Assembly: GCF_033542235.1 (NCBI RefSeq)
Contig: NZ_JAWRCU010000006.1
Coordinates: 124,001-188,000, forward strand
DNA from: JAWRCU01 sp033542235
GTDB lineage: Bacteria; Pseudomonadota; Alphaproteobacteria; Rhizobiales; Rhizobiaceae
Reading direction: 5' to 3'
Length of the DNA stretch: 64,000 nucleotides
Part shown: positions 34,197 through 44,042 of the stretch, in pieces
Layout of the letters: the number at the start of each line of letters is the position of its first letter
Numbering within the stretch: the first letter of the stretch is position 1
The notes under the pieces: model-generated
Databases searched by the model: none
Seen by the model: the letters and a program-made list of their open reading frames with translations, nothing else
What the model was told of the DNA's origin: nothing
Made by a program: the position numbers and the translations under genes

Positions 34197-35840
34197 GTGA
34201 CCCAGATGCAGAACCGGCAACCGTCCGGCTCTCCCGACATCCCGGCCATCATCTGCGAGGCGCTCCATCGCGCGGCAGCACTTCGGCCGCAGACGGAGGC
34301 TCTGGTCGGCAACGGCGACCGGATCACTTTCGAACGGCTGCGAACCGAAAGCCTCAAGGTGGCCCGTGGTCTTGTCGCCTCGGGCATTCGCCGTGGCGAC
34401 CATGTAGCGATCTGCGCCGGCAACAGCGTCGAGTGGGCCATCCTGTTTCACGGCATCGTGCGGGTCGGCGCGGTTTGCGTGCCGGTCAACACACGGTTGA
34501 CACCGAGCGAAATCCGCATGCAGCTGGAACGTGCCGACGCGCGGATGCTGCTTACGGTCGACAGCCTGCTGAGGATCGACTTCATCGCCGTGTTGCGCGA
34601 AATCTGCTCAACTGTCGATGCTGCACTGCCTTCGCCGGAACTGCCGCTTCTGACCGACGTCGTCGTGCTTGGCGGTGCGGCACCGGGGACCTGCAGGCTG
34701 TATGCCGACTTCGTCGCCAAGGGTGAAGGCGTCGACCTCCCCGCTCTACCCGAGCCGAACGACGTCGCGCTGATCCAGTTCACATCCGGTACGACGTCCT
34801 TCCCGAAGGCCGTGCAGCTCACCCACGCCAACATGGTGACCGACGCCCATTTTCTCGGCAAGCGCATGGGCGCTTGCGAAGGCGACCGTTACCTGTCAGC
34901 GCGCCCCTTCTTCCACGTTGCCGGCTCGACGCTCGCAGTCGTGCTGTCCGCCGTGCACGCCATCACGCTTGTAACGATGCATCGCTTCACCGGTGAGGAA
35001 GCACTCCGACTGATCCGCGAGGAGGCCTGCACCCTCACCTCCGGCAATGACACCATGTATCTGATGATGCTGGGCAGCCAGGATTTCGAACCGCGCTCCT
35101 ACACGCTCCGCGGAGGATGGGCAGCGATAAGCCCGGCGATCATGCGCCGCGCGGTCGAGGAATTCGGCGCCGAGCAGACAGTGACAGGCTATGGCCTCTC
35201 CGAAGCTTCACCCAACATCATGGCATCCGACCACAGCGATCCGGTGGAAGAGCGCATCGCCGGCTGGATGCGCCCTCATCCCGGCCTGGAAGTCCGCATC
35301 TGCGACACGACGAGCGGTCTCGAACTGGCCCGCGGCCAGAAGGGCGAAATCCGCGTCCGCGGCTGGTGCGTGATGAAAGGCTACTACCGCGACGAACAAG
35401 CTACACGCGAAACCATGACAGCTGACGGTTTCCTCAAGACCGGCGACATGGGCATTATGCGTGAAGACGGCCGCGTCATCTTTGTCGGACGTCTGAAGGA
35501 AATCATTCGTGTCGGCGGCGAGAATGTCGCGCCGGCCGATGTCGAGGATGTGCTGATCGGCCATCCGAAAATCCGCCAGGCGCAGGTCTTCGCCCTGCCC
35601 GATCCCCGCCTCATCGAGGTGCCTGGCGCCTATGTCGTGCCGCGCGACGGCGAAGTTGTAACTGCCGACGAGGTTCTGGCCTGGGCGAAACCAAGGCTCG
35701 CCGGCTTTAAGCTGCCGAAATATCTCGCCGTCATCGAAAGCTTCGACATCGTCGGCCTCACCGCCAGTTCGAAGGTACCGAAGCGCCTTTTGATCGAGCA
35801 CGCCAAACGCCATTTCGGCATCGAGGAGAACGCTTCGTGA
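34197..35840 (+). CDS. Acyl-CoA synthetase / AMP-dependent ligase
   Basis: About 547-aa ANL-superfamily ligase. Phosphate-binding loop IQFTSGTTSFPKAVQLTHAN (about 200-220), the A5-type motif GYGLSEASPN, the A7-A8 motifs KTGDMGIMREDGRVIFVGRL and KEIIRVGGENVAPADVEDVL, and the catalytic lysine region ASSKVPKRLL are intact. It would activate a carboxylate as acyl-AMP and then acyl-CoA in the cytosol. GTG 34197 is chosen because GGAGG ends 8 bases before it; ATG 34206 is the alternative. It overlaps the nitronate monooxygenase start (GTGA). Control by the MarR operator upstream is inferred. Confidence 0.9.
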   Translation: MTQMQNRQPSGSPDIPAIICEALHRAAALRPQTEALVGNGDRITFERLRTESLKVARGLVASGIRRGDHVAICAGNSVEWAILFHGIVRVGAVCVPVNTRLTPSEIRMQLERADARMLLTVDSLLRIDFIAVLREICSTVDAALPSPELPLLTDVVVLGGAAPGTCRLYADFVAKGEGVDLPALPEPNDVALIQFTSGTTSFPKAVQLTHANMVTDAHFLGKRMGACEGDRYLSARPFFHVAGSTLAVVLSAVHAITLVTMHRFTGEEALRLIREEACTLTSGNDTMYLMMLGSQDFEPRSYTLRGGWAAISPAIMRRAVEEFGAEQTVTGYGLSEASPNIMASDHSDPVEERIAGWMRPHPGLEVRICDTTSGLELARGQKGEIRVRGWCVMKGYYRDEQATRETMTADGFLKTGDMGIMREDGRVIFVGRLKEIIRVGGENVAPADVEDVLIGHPKIRQAQVFALPDPRLIEVPGAYVVPRDGEVVTADEVLAWAKPRLAGFKLPKYLAVIESFDIVGLTASSKVPKRLLIEHAKRHFGIEENAS

Positions 35841-36832
35841 CCACCCGCTTCACCAAGACGTTCGGCGTCGTTTACCCGATCGTCCAGGCAGGGATGAGCT
35901 GGGCCTCGTCGAATCCGGCGCTTCCCGCTGCCGTTTCCAATGCCGGCGGGCTCGGCGTGCTTGCCGCCGGCCCGATGTTCGTTGAGGACTTCCGCGAGGC
36001 GCTGCGGACACTGAAGGCATCGACCGACAAGCCCTTCGCGGTCAACGTGCCGCTTTACCGGCCGCAGGCCGACGAAATCCTCGACATTGTCATCGAGGAA
36101 CAGGCGCCCATCCTCATCGCCTCGCAGGGCGGTCCGAAAAAATATCTCGACCGCTTCCAGGCCGTCGGCATCAAGTGCATCCATGTCGTCGCTTCGGAAA
36201 CACACGCGGTCAAAGCGCTCCAGGCCGGTGTCGATGCGATTGTCGCCGTCGGCGGCGAAGCCGGCGGTCATCCACCGCCAGACCAGGTCTCGACGCTGGT
36301 GCTGGTACGCGCCATCGCCAAGGCTGCACCGGAGGCGATCCTGATCGCCGGCGGCGGCGTTGCCGACGGAGCTGCCATCGTCGCCATGCTCGCGCTCGGC
36401 GCGGACGCCGCGCAGCTTGGCACGCGCTATCTCGCCACGAAAGAGGCGAGCGTGCACGAGGCCTACAAGCAAAAGGTCCTTGCCGCCGGAATAGCCGATA
36501 CGGCGCTGGTCGGCAGCGGCATGAGCCCGATCCGCATGGTCTGCAACGATTTCTCGGCGCGCTTCCTGGAGGCGGAAGCCGCAGGCGCCGACATCGAGGC
36601 GCGGCGGGCGATCTTTGCCGGCAGTTCGCTCAAACTTGCCGCCCTCGACGGCGATGTTGCCAACGGCAAGATCGAGGCTGGCCAGTGCGCGGGACTGATA
36701 GACGACCTCCCCAGTGCCGAAGAACTGACACTGCGGCTGATCGCGGAATATCGCTCAGCCCTTGCCCGCCTGGCGGGCCTCGACATAGCGCTGGAAAGCC
36801 GCCTGGAGCGCAGTCTGCAGGGAGTTCCTTGA
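35837..36832 (+). CDS. Nitronate monooxygenase / 2-nitropropane dioxygenase-family flavoenzyme
   Basis: 331-aa FMN TIM-barrel enzyme. The opening FGVVYPIVQAGMSWASSNPA, SNAGGLGVLAAG, the catalytic-His segment VGGEAGGHPPPDQVSTL and the FMN-phosphate loop LALGADAAQLGTRYLAT fit class I NMO-family enzymes. The true substrate in catabolic operons with acyl-CoA genes may instead be an enoyl or acyl compound. The start is GTG, overlapping the ligase stop. The 3' end overlaps the opposite-strand DUF3870 gene by 78 bases. Confidence 0.88.
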   Translation: MTTRFTKTFGVVYPIVQAGMSWASSNPALPAAVSNAGGLGVLAAGPMFVEDFREALRTLKASTDKPFAVNVPLYRPQADEILDIVIEEQAPILIASQGGPKKYLDRFQAVGIKCIHVVASETHAVKALQAGVDAIVAVGGEAGGHPPPDQVSTLVLVRAIAKAAPEAILIAGGGVADGAAIVAMLALGADAAQLGTRYLATKEASVHEAYKQKVLAAGIADTALVGSGMSPIRMVCNDFSARFLEAEAAGADIEARRAIFAGSSLKLAALDGDVANGKIEAGQCAGLIDDLPSAEELTLRLIAEYRSALARLAGLDIALESRLERSLQGVP

Positions 36833-37084
36833 CGGCGTATGGATACGATTTTCGATCAGCGCAGTAAGCCCTTCGAGCCCGTCGGTCAGACGATAGCCCA
36901 GCACCGTGCGGCGAAAGAAGTCACGCGCCAGATCCGTCACGAAGGTCGCGTCGGCCGCGACGATCTCGTGGGTTCGCAAATCAATCTCCAGTACGACACC
37001 GATCCAGGTCATGGTTTCCGACATGCCGGTGCCACGTGGGGCCTGGGCATAGCCACTGACGAGCACGGTGCGGTTCTCGCTCAT
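36755..37084 (-). CDS. DUF3870 domain protein
   Basis: 109-aa protein of the DUF3870 family: TVLVSGYAQAPRGTG at the start, IGVVLEIDLRTHEIVAADAT, TDLARDFFRRTVLGYRLTDG and a closing helix LQTALQAAFQRYVEAR. The biochemical role of the family is unknown; relatives lie in amine or amino-acid catabolic loci. It is encoded against the nitronate-monooxygenase gene with 78 bases of 3' overlap, so both mRNAs are antisense at their ends. ATG 37084 is favoured over upstream 37174. Confidence 0.75.
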   Translation of the reverse strand: MSENRTVLVSGYAQAPRGTGMSETMTWIGVVLEIDLRTHEIVAADATFVTDLARDFFRRTVLGYRLTDGLEGLTALIENRIHTPSRNSLQTALQAAFQRYVEARQAGKG

Positions 37085-37218
37085 ACCATCTCCCCTCCCG
37101 GTTGGTTTGTCGGGACAAGAACCAATCCTGCCCGCCCTGTCAACGCACACGCCGGGCAGGCGGTCTGCCGCCACCGTGGCAATACGCCGCCCCGATTCCG
37201 CATTCGCAGGAGATCTGG

Positions 37219-37662
37219 ATGATCACCTATTTTCACCCAGACGAGCTTGGTCATCATGTTCGCACACGCCTGCAGGGCGGCCGCCTGGTCGAGGCCCTGG
37301 AGACCCCGAGACGCCTGTCCGCTCTCCACGACGCCGCGAAGGCGTGCACCGACAGCGTGATCGAACCCGGCCCGGCAGATATGGGCGTCATCGCCGAGGT
37401 ACACGACCGTGGCTATCTGAAATTTCTCGAGACGGGTTTCGCAGCATGGAAGGAACGGTTTCCGGACGCGCTGGAACTCCGGCCAAGCCTGCATCCGAAC
37501 GCCTACATGCGGCGCCTGCCGGACGATCTGCTCGGTCGCGCCGGCTACTACATCAACGACGCGTCAAGCGTGCTGCTTGAAGACAGCTGGGAGACGACGA
37601 TCGCGAGTGCGGCGAGCGCCCTTGCCGCAACGGCGAAGGCCCTCGAAGGCGAGGGAGCTTGA
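37219..37662 (+). pseudogene. Truncated histone-deacetylase-like / acetylpolyamine amidohydrolase N-terminal piece
   Basis: 147 aa matching only the first part of class II HDAC-like acetylpolyamine amidohydrolases (normally about 340 aa): MITYFHPDELGHHVRTRLQG, ALHDAAKA, IAEVHDRGYLKFLETGFAAW and GRAGYYINDASSVLLEDSWE. The catalytic His-His pair and the Asp-His-Asp zinc site lie in the missing part, so it cannot deacetylate. The frame stops cleanly and the next gene starts four bases later, suggesting an old internal deletion rather than a point mutation. It implies that an acetylated polyamine-like substrate once fed this locus. Confidence 0.75.
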
Positions 37663-37665
37663 CGG

Positions 37666-40019
37666 ATGCAATCTGCCATGCGCGCAGCGGAAGCGAGCAA
37701 CATCCTGACGGCTCGTGTTCCTCGTCTTAGCGCCAGCGAGCTCGCGCGCCTGCTCGGCGTCTACGGACTGTCCGGCACATTCAAGCCGCTGTCCGGCGAG
37801 CGCGACCAGAACCTGAAAGTGACGGCGTCGGATGGCCGCCACTATGTGCTCAAGATCGCCAATGCGGCCGAACCGGCTCAGGCACTCGCCTTCCAGAATG
37901 CCGCGCTGGACCACATCGCAATGGCCGATCCGGATTTGCCGGTGCCGCGCACGGTCACCTCATTGGAGGGAGCGACGATCGCGGCCGTGCACCACGACGG
38001 TACGGTCTTCATGGCACGACTCGTCACACATCTGCCCGGCGAGCCGGCGCTCGGCTTTCGCGCCACCCCAGACTTCCGCCGTGAGGCCGGCCGGCTGGCA
38101 GGCCGGCTGGATCGTGCCCTTTCCGGCTTCCGGCATTCCGGCGGCCCCGCGGACATGATCTGGGACCTACGCCACGCCGCTGCACTCGAAGATCGCATCC
38201 ACCACATTGCGGACTCCAGGCGTCGAGCGATCGCCGAGAAGGTCATGGCCAATTTCAAGGCCCACGTCGTGCCAGCCCTCGCTGGGCTGCGCAAGCAGGT
38301 GATCCACAACGATCTCCACCAGAACAACATCATGCGTGGTCCGCTTACGGGCGCGATCACTGGCATCATCGACTTCGGCGACATGGTGGAGACCTGCCTC
38401 GTCAACGAGGCAGCGATCGCGATCGCCCACCAACTCTACCGCGAGCCGGATCCTCTGGGCGTCGCCGCGGAATTCCTCTCCGCCTATGTCACCGGAATGC
38501 CCCTTGAACGCGCCGAAGTCGCCGTCCTGTTCGACCTTGTCCAGATGCGGCTGCTGTCCCGCGAGATCATCACTGCCTGGCGCAGCGCCGCATCGGGCGG
38601 TCCTTCGCCCTACCGGGCCGACATTTCCGAAATGGGATGGGAAGCGCTCTCGCGCGCTCTGTCGATCAATCCCGAACACGCCTCAGAGCATCTGGAGAAA
38701 GCCATGACCGCGCTCGCCGCCGCCCCCCGTCCGACGTCGACCGACTCGGCCTATGAAAACCTGATGGCACGGCGCAGGAAGGCCATGGGACCGATGTACA
38801 AAGAGTTCTACCAGCAACCCTTCATGCCGGTGAAAGGCGAAGGCGTCTGGGTGACCGATACACATGGAAAGCGTTATCTCGACGCCTACAACAACGTGCC
38901 GCATGTCGGCCACTGCCACCCCAAAGTCGCCGATGCGGTGGCAAGGCAGGTGCATGTCTTCAATTCCAACACCCGCTATCCAAGCGAGCTTATCGTCGAC
39001 TATGCCGAGCGGCTGACGGCCACCATGCCGGACCACCTCGACACGGCAATGTTCGTCTGCTCCGGAACCGAGGCCAACGAGCTCGCCTGGCGCATAGCCA
39101 CGGCGAATACGGGGGGGACGGGCGCCCTCGTCACCGACGCAGCCTTCCACGGCAATTCCACGATCATCGGCGCGCTCGACACGGCAACACTGCCGCATGA
39201 CAGGCTGGAGCCGTGGATCGGCACCTTAACCGCGCCACGCTTCGCGGGTGCTGCCGGAGGCAACGGCAAGGCACTGTCTTCCAGTGACTATGCCGCGACC
39301 TATGCTGGAGCCATCGCCGGGCTGGCCAGGCGCGGGCATCATCCCGCCGCCTTCTTCGTCTGCCCGGTCTTCGCTTCCGACGGTCTTTATTCGGCGCCTA
39401 CCGGCTATCTCGATCCGGCCGTCGCCGAGATCCGCCGCGCCGGCGGCCTGGTCATCGCGGATGAAGTCCAGACCGCACTCGGCCGCACCGGCACCCATTT
39501 CTGGGGCTTCCAGCACGCCGGCCTCGTGCCCGACATCGTCACCATGGGCAAACCGATGGGCAATGGCATTCCATTGGGTGTCGTCGTTGCGCGCCGCTCG
39601 CTGGTCGAGGGCTTCCTGCAGACCCAGCGCTACTTCAACACTTTCGGCGGCAACCAGGTCGCTGCCGCCGCAGGTCTGGCCGTGCTCGATGTGATCGAGA
39701 CGGAGAAGTTGCAGCAGAGTGCGCTTCAAGTCGGAACTTACCTGCGCGAAAGCCTTGCCGGCCTGATGAACCGCCATGGGATGATTGGCGACGTACGCGG
39801 CACCGGGCTCTTCGCCGGTGTAGAAGTTGTCGAAGGAGACAAGCCGTCACGACAAAGGCGCGCGCCGTGATCGAAGACCTGCTCGCACGCGGCGTGCTGG
39901 TCGGCCTTACTGGCGCCGGCAGGAACCTCCTGAAGATCCGCCCGCCCATGGTGTTTTCGCGCGAGAACGCCGACCTGCTCGTCGACGCGCTCGACAAGGC
40001 GCTCACCAAGGTCGGCTGA
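37666..40019 (+). pseudogene. APH-type kinase fused to class III aminotransferase / phospholyase, C-terminal frameshift
   Basis: A two-domain protein. Residues about 20-340 are an aminoglycoside-phosphotransferase-fold kinase with HNDLHQNN (about 211) and IIDFGDM. Residues about 360-734 are a fold-I PLP enzyme with FVCSGTEANELAW, VIADEVQTALGRTG and the PLP lysine in TMGKPMGNG (about 629). The frame ends early at 39870, but the missing tail (AVIEDLLARGVLVGLTGAGR through DLLVDALDKALTKVG) continues in another frame to 40019, so one frameshift lies near 39850. Related pairs in animals are hydroxylysine kinase and phosphohydroxylysine phospholyase. A phosphorylate-then-eliminate reaction on an amino alcohol is plausible. 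All catalytic motifs precede the break, so partial function cannot be excluded. Confidence 0.82.
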
Positions 40020-40070
40020 AGGATACACAAGGACAGTCCAGGGCTCGCCCGGGACCGGAACGAGCAAATG

Positions 40071-40100
40071 AAACCCCGCCGATGGATTCCGGCGGGGTTT
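40071..40100. terminator. Bidirectional hairpin terminator between convergent operons
   Basis: AAACCCCGCCG pairs with CGGCGGGGTTT around an ATGGATTC loop, giving an 11-bp stem with an A run on the left and a T-rich tail (TTTCTTCTT) on the right. It sits between the plus-strand fusion gene (end 40019) and the minus-strand amidohydrolase (end 40149), able to stop both transcripts. Confidence 0.88.
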
Positions 40101-40148
40101 CTTCTTGTGATGTGGCAACCGTTAAGAACAGGCCCTGTCCGCCCAGAT

Positions 40149-41780
40149 TCAGGCGGTGTAGACTTCTCTGCCTTCGAAGAAGGTCTTCAGCACTTTCGTG
40201 CCGGCAATGGCGCGCGGCTCCACGGCGTAGAGATCGCGGTCAAGTACGATGAAGTCAGCTGAGAACCCGGGAGCCAATCGACCGGTCTTTTCGCCAAGAC
40301 CCATGCCTTGTGCGCCGTTGCGCGTCATTAGCGGCAATGCCTGGTCGAGCGTGATTGCCTCGTGCGGCGAATGCACCCCTTGCAACCGGCCCGACGGATC
40401 CGCGCGGGTGAGCAGCCCCGCCAGCGATTGCCAGGGGTCCAGCTCCGGGAAGATCGTCATCCAGTCGGACCCGACCGCCATCGTCACGCCGGCCTCCAGC
40501 ATGGTGCGGATCGGCCAGACCGTCGCGTAGCGCTCCTTGCCAACAACGCGCTCATGCGCGAGGCTGGCGTGGTTGACGAACCACATGGGCGGATTGAGGT
40601 CGGCGATGACTCGCAGCCGTCTCATGCGCGGGATATCTTCATGTGGGATGTACTGGCCATGGGCGATGTGATGCCAGGGGCCGTTGTCGCCATTTTCGGC
40701 ACGGACCCGTTCGACGGCATCAAGCACTCGGCATATGGCTGCATCGCCGACGGCATGAACTTTCACGCTGATGCCTCGCCGGTCATGCGCGGCGATCTCG
40801 GCGAAGAGTTCATCGGGCGACAGGTACATTTCGCCGTGCTCATCCGTGCCGGGATAAGCCGCGATCATTGCCGCGGTCTTCAGTGACGGCACGCCATCGA
40901 GGAAGATCTTGGCGTTACCCGCCACCATATGGGGGCCGCAGGCCGTTTCATGGCGTGTCAGGAACTCCTCCGCCTCGTTCGACCAGGTCGAGCAGGTGCG
41001 GCTGGCGGACAGGTGGAAGCCGGCCCAGGTCGAGAGAGCGCCGGCATCGTCGAGAGCGCGGAAAGCAGCGACCATTTCCGGCGTCGATTGCGCGTCGGAA
41101 AAGCCGGTGACGCCGACCGAGTTGAAATAGGCAACGGCCGCGCGTGCCACTTCGACGATCTCGCCGCCGCCGAGCGCCGGGACGGCGCCATCGACGATCC
41201 ACATCGCGCTTTCCTCGAGCAGGCCCGTCGCCTCGCTGTCGACGCGCACGATGCGCCCGCCGGCAGGATCCGCCGTGGAGGCATCTATGCCCGCCGCGGC
41301 GAGTGCCGCTCCGTTGGCGAAGGCACCATGCAGGCTGCCGTGGGTAAGAAGCACCGGGCGACCGCCGCTCGCCTCATCGAGAAGCTGCTTTGCCCGGGTG
41401 CCGAGTTTCTCGATATCGGCAAGTGCCGCCGCGCCATAGGCACTGCCGGTAAGCCAGGCGCCCTCCGGCTTGCCTTCGGCTGTCTTGCGCACGCGCGCCA
41501 GAACGGTCTCGAAGTCATCGCCGGCGTCTATGGCGAAGGAGCGCAGCCGCGTCGTCATGCCCGAAATGACATGCATGTGGAAGTCGACGATACCGGGCAT
41601 GACGAAACGCCCGACGAGATCGACGACCGTCGTGTCAGGACCAGCGAGGTTCCCCAGCTCGGCCGTTGCGCCGACGGCGACAATGCGACCGGAGGTATCG
41701 GTTGCGATTGCCTCGGCTGTCGGATGCTCCGGATCCATGGTCCGGAACGCACCGTTGGTGAAAAGCGTCTTGATGTTCAT
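40149..41780 (-). CDS. Amidohydrolase family protein (YtcJ/AepA-like)
   Basis: 543-aa metal-dependent amidohydrolase of the YtcJ-like group. The beta-sandwich start (IKTLFTNGAFRTMDPEHPTA) is followed by the metal motif VDFHMHVISG (rather than HxH with a second close His), VKVHAVGDAAICR, and the late Asp in VGSDWMTIFPELDPW. Substrates of the group are N-acyl or cyclic amides. It is the last gene of the 12-kb MarR-headed operon, 17 bases after the aminotransferase. The start at 41780 is preferred to 41825. Confidence 0.85.
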   Translation of the reverse strand: MNIKTLFTNGAFRTMDPEHPTAEAIATDTSGRIVAVGATAELGNLAGPDTTVVDLVGRFVMPGIVDFHMHVISGMTTRLRSFAIDAGDDFETVLARVRKTAEGKPEGAWLTGSAYGAAALADIEKLGTRAKQLLDEASGGRPVLLTHGSLHGAFANGAALAAAGIDASTADPAGGRIVRVDSEATGLLEESAMWIVDGAVPALGGGEIVEVARAAVAYFNSVGVTGFSDAQSTPEMVAAFRALDDAGALSTWAGFHLSASRTCSTWSNEAEEFLTRHETACGPHMVAGNAKIFLDGVPSLKTAAMIAAYPGTDEHGEMYLSPDELFAEIAAHDRRGISVKVHAVGDAAICRVLDAVERVRAENGDNGPWHHIAHGQYIPHEDIPRMRRLRVIADLNPPMWFVNHASLAHERVVGKERYATVWPIRTMLEAGVTMAVGSDWMTIFPELDPWQSLAGLLTRADPSGRLQGVHSPHEAITLDQALPLMTRNGAQGMGLGEKTGRLAPGFSADFIVLDRDLYAVEPRAIAGTKVLKTFFEGREVYTA

Positions 41781-41797
41781 CTGCTCTGGCCGATCGA

Positions 41798-43177
41798 TCA
41801 GGCAGCAGCCTTGGCGTTGGCCCATGCAAGCGTCTGGTCGAGCGCTTCCCGGAACGTGTCGACGATGATGTCGATGTCCCCGGGCGTCACGATCAACGGC
41901 GGCGAGAACGACATGGTCTCGCCGAGATTGCGGGTGACCAGGCCACGCTCGAGTGCAAAGCTCGAACAGGCCGCAGCCGCTCCGACGGAAACATCGAAGG
42001 GCGCCTTTGTGACCTTGTCGCTGACGAGTTCGACACCTGCCATCAGCCCGATGCCACGCACCTCGCCGACGATCGGATGGTCCTTCAACTCGGCAAGCCG
42101 CTTCTGGAAATAGGCGCCGGTCTCGCGTGCGTTGCGGGTGGTATCGAGTTCTTCATAGCGGTTGAGCGATGCAAGCGCTGCCGCCGCGCAGGCCGGATGA
42201 CCGCCATAGGTGTAACCATGACCGAAGACACCGACCTTGTCAGACTGTTCGCGCATCGCATCAACGATCTTCTCCGACACGATGACGGCCGAGATCGGCA
42301 GGTAGGCGGATGACAGCGCCTTGGCGCAGGTGATCATGTCGGGCTTGTAGCCAACCGCTTCCGCGCCCCAGTAGGCGCCGGTGCGTCCGAAACCGCAGAT
42401 GACTTCGTCGGAAACCGTCAGCACTTCGTATTTGTCGAGCACAGCCTGGATGGCTTCGAAATAGCCTTCGGGCGCCACGACGACACCGCCGGTACCCATC
42501 ACCGGTTCGGCGAAAAAGCCGCCGACGGTTTCCGGACCTTCGGCGAGAATGAGCTGCTCGAGTTCATCCGCCAGCCGCTTGACGAAATCAGCCTCGCTCT
42601 CGCCGGGCCGGCCCTCGCGGTAAAAATGCGGGCAGGTCACATGCAGGAAGCGATCGATCGGCAGGTCAAACTCGCGATGGATGTTCGGCAGGAAAGTGAG
42701 ACTGCCGGAGGCAATGCCGGTGCCATGATAGGCACGTTTGCGGGCGATGATCTTCTTCTTCTCGGGCCGGCCGAGCGCATTCCAGTAGTACCAGATCAGC
42801 TTGACGGCCGTATCGTTCGCTTCCGAACCCGAACATTGGAAAACGACGCGGGACATGCCGGGCGAATTCTGAATCAGCTTCTCGGCGAGATCTATCGAGG
42901 GATTGTTGGAGCGGTGCGCGAACAGATGGAAGTAAGGCAGCTCGTCGATCTGCGCCTTCACCGCCTCCTTGATCGAGGTGTCGGAATAGCCCAGCGCCAC
43001 GCACCACAGACCGGACATGGCATCCAGATAACGGTTGCCGCTGTCGTCATAGATGTAGGCGCCCTCGCCGCGCGTGATGATCAGCGGACCATCCTTCTCG
43101 TGCTGGCGGATGTTGGTCTGCGGGTGGATCTGATAGCGGATGTCACGGGCGGCGGCGGAATTGGCGAGCTGGGTCAT
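41798..43177 (-). CDS. Class III PLP-dependent aminotransferase
   Basis: 459-aa omega-aminotransferase. Features are GAYIYDDSGNRYLDAMSGLW, VFQCSGSEANDTAVKLIWYY (phosphate binding), KRAYHGTGIASGSLT, VSDEVICGFGRTGAYWGAEA (cofactor Asp) and the PLP-lysine region DMITCAKALSSAYLP. The family converts terminal amines (putrescine, GABA, taurine, beta-alanine) to aldehydes using pyruvate or 2-oxoglutarate. With the ALDH that heads the operon it provides the amine to aldehyde to acid route. ATG 43177 is chosen; the frame's extension to 43411 has no family similarity. Confidence 0.9.
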   Translation of the reverse strand: MTQLANSAAARDIRYQIHPQTNIRQHEKDGPLIITRGEGAYIYDDSGNRYLDAMSGLWCVALGYSDTSIKEAVKAQIDELPYFHLFAHRSNNPSIDLAEKLIQNSPGMSRVVFQCSGSEANDTAVKLIWYYWNALGRPEKKKIIARKRAYHGTGIASGSLTFLPNIHREFDLPIDRFLHVTCPHFYREGRPGESEADFVKRLADELEQLILAEGPETVGGFFAEPVMGTGGVVVAPEGYFEAIQAVLDKYEVLTVSDEVICGFGRTGAYWGAEAVGYKPDMITCAKALSSAYLPISAVIVSEKIVDAMREQSDKVGVFGHGYTYGGHPACAAAALASLNRYEELDTTRNARETGAYFQKRLAELKDHPIVGEVRGIGLMAGVELVSDKVTKAPFDVSVGAAAACSSFALERGLVTRNLGETMSFSPPLIVTPGDIDIIVDTFREALDQTLAWANAKAAA

Positions 43178-43271
43178 AACGGTCTCCTGAAAGCGGCCCG
43201 AACCGAAGGTCAGCGGAGCAAGAAGTTGCAGACTTTTCGGACAAGGGTCATGCGGCAAACAAACAAACGAT

Positions 43272-44042
43272 TCAGCTGGCGTCGGCGGCGCCGTTGCCGA
43301 CATTCTGCAGGAAGCGGTCGACGCCATTCTTCCAGCCATTATCGGCAAGCACGCGTTCGATCGCGGCGAGTTCGATGCGGATGCCTGAATCAAGATCTGT
43401 CCGCGAGCCAAGGTCGACGGACTGCTTGGTCAGCGCGATCGAGAGCGGTGGCGCCTCGGCGATCTTGAGCGCGGTCAGCATGCCCTCTTCCGAGAGCTTT
43501 GAAGGCTCCACCAGTCGCGCCACCATGCCGAGCGCATAGGCTTCCTCGGCCGGCATCTCGCGGCCGGTGTAAAGCAGCTCCTTGGCGCGTGATACGCCGA
43601 CGACACGCTGCAACCGTTGCGTGGCACCGACCGTTCCCCAATGCGCTTCCGGGAAGCGGAAGCTTGCATCGTTCGCGGCAACGATGAAATCGCAGCTCAT
43701 GGCGATCTCGCCACCCGAACCGACGGTTGGTCCCTGGACCAGCGCGATCACCGGCCGGGTGCAACGCTCGATCATCGAATAGGCTTCGAAGGATGCGAGC
43801 CGGCGCTGACGGATCCAGGCCGCGTCGCGCCCCTTACGCTCCTTGAGGTCGGCGCCGGCGCAGAAAACCGGCCCCTCCCCCTCGACAATGACGACACGAA
43901 TATCGTGATTGCGGTCGATCGCCCTGAAAGCCTCGGTCAACCCATGGCACATCGACAGGTTGAGTGCGTTTCGCGCCTCGGACCGCGAAAGAACGACGCG
44001 AACGACGGCTTCTTCGCGTTTGACCTTGACCGGTCCCGACAT
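43272..44042 (-). CDS. Enoyl-CoA hydratase/isomerase family protein
   Basis: 256-aa crotonase-fold enzyme. The oxyanion-hole segments are FCAGADLKERKGRDA and QGPTVGSGGEIAMSCDFIVA. Both hydratase acids seem kept: a Glu in RFPEAHWGTVGATQRL and one in AKELLYTGREM. It should hydrate an enoyl-CoA formed from the imported compound. The stop of the CoA transferase and this start share a base, so they are coupled. Confidence 0.88.
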   Translation of the reverse strand: MSGPVKVKREEAVVRVVLSRSEARNALNLSMCHGLTEAFRAIDRNHDIRVVIVEGEGPVFCAGADLKERKGRDAAWIRQRRLASFEAYSMIERCTRPVIALVQGPTVGSGGEIAMSCDFIVAANDASFRFPEAHWGTVGATQRLQRVVGVSRAKELLYTGREMPAEEAYALGMVARLVEPSKLSEEGMLTALKIAEAPPLSIALTKQSVDLGSRTDLDSGIRIELAAIERVLADNGWKNGVDRFLQNVGNGAADAS

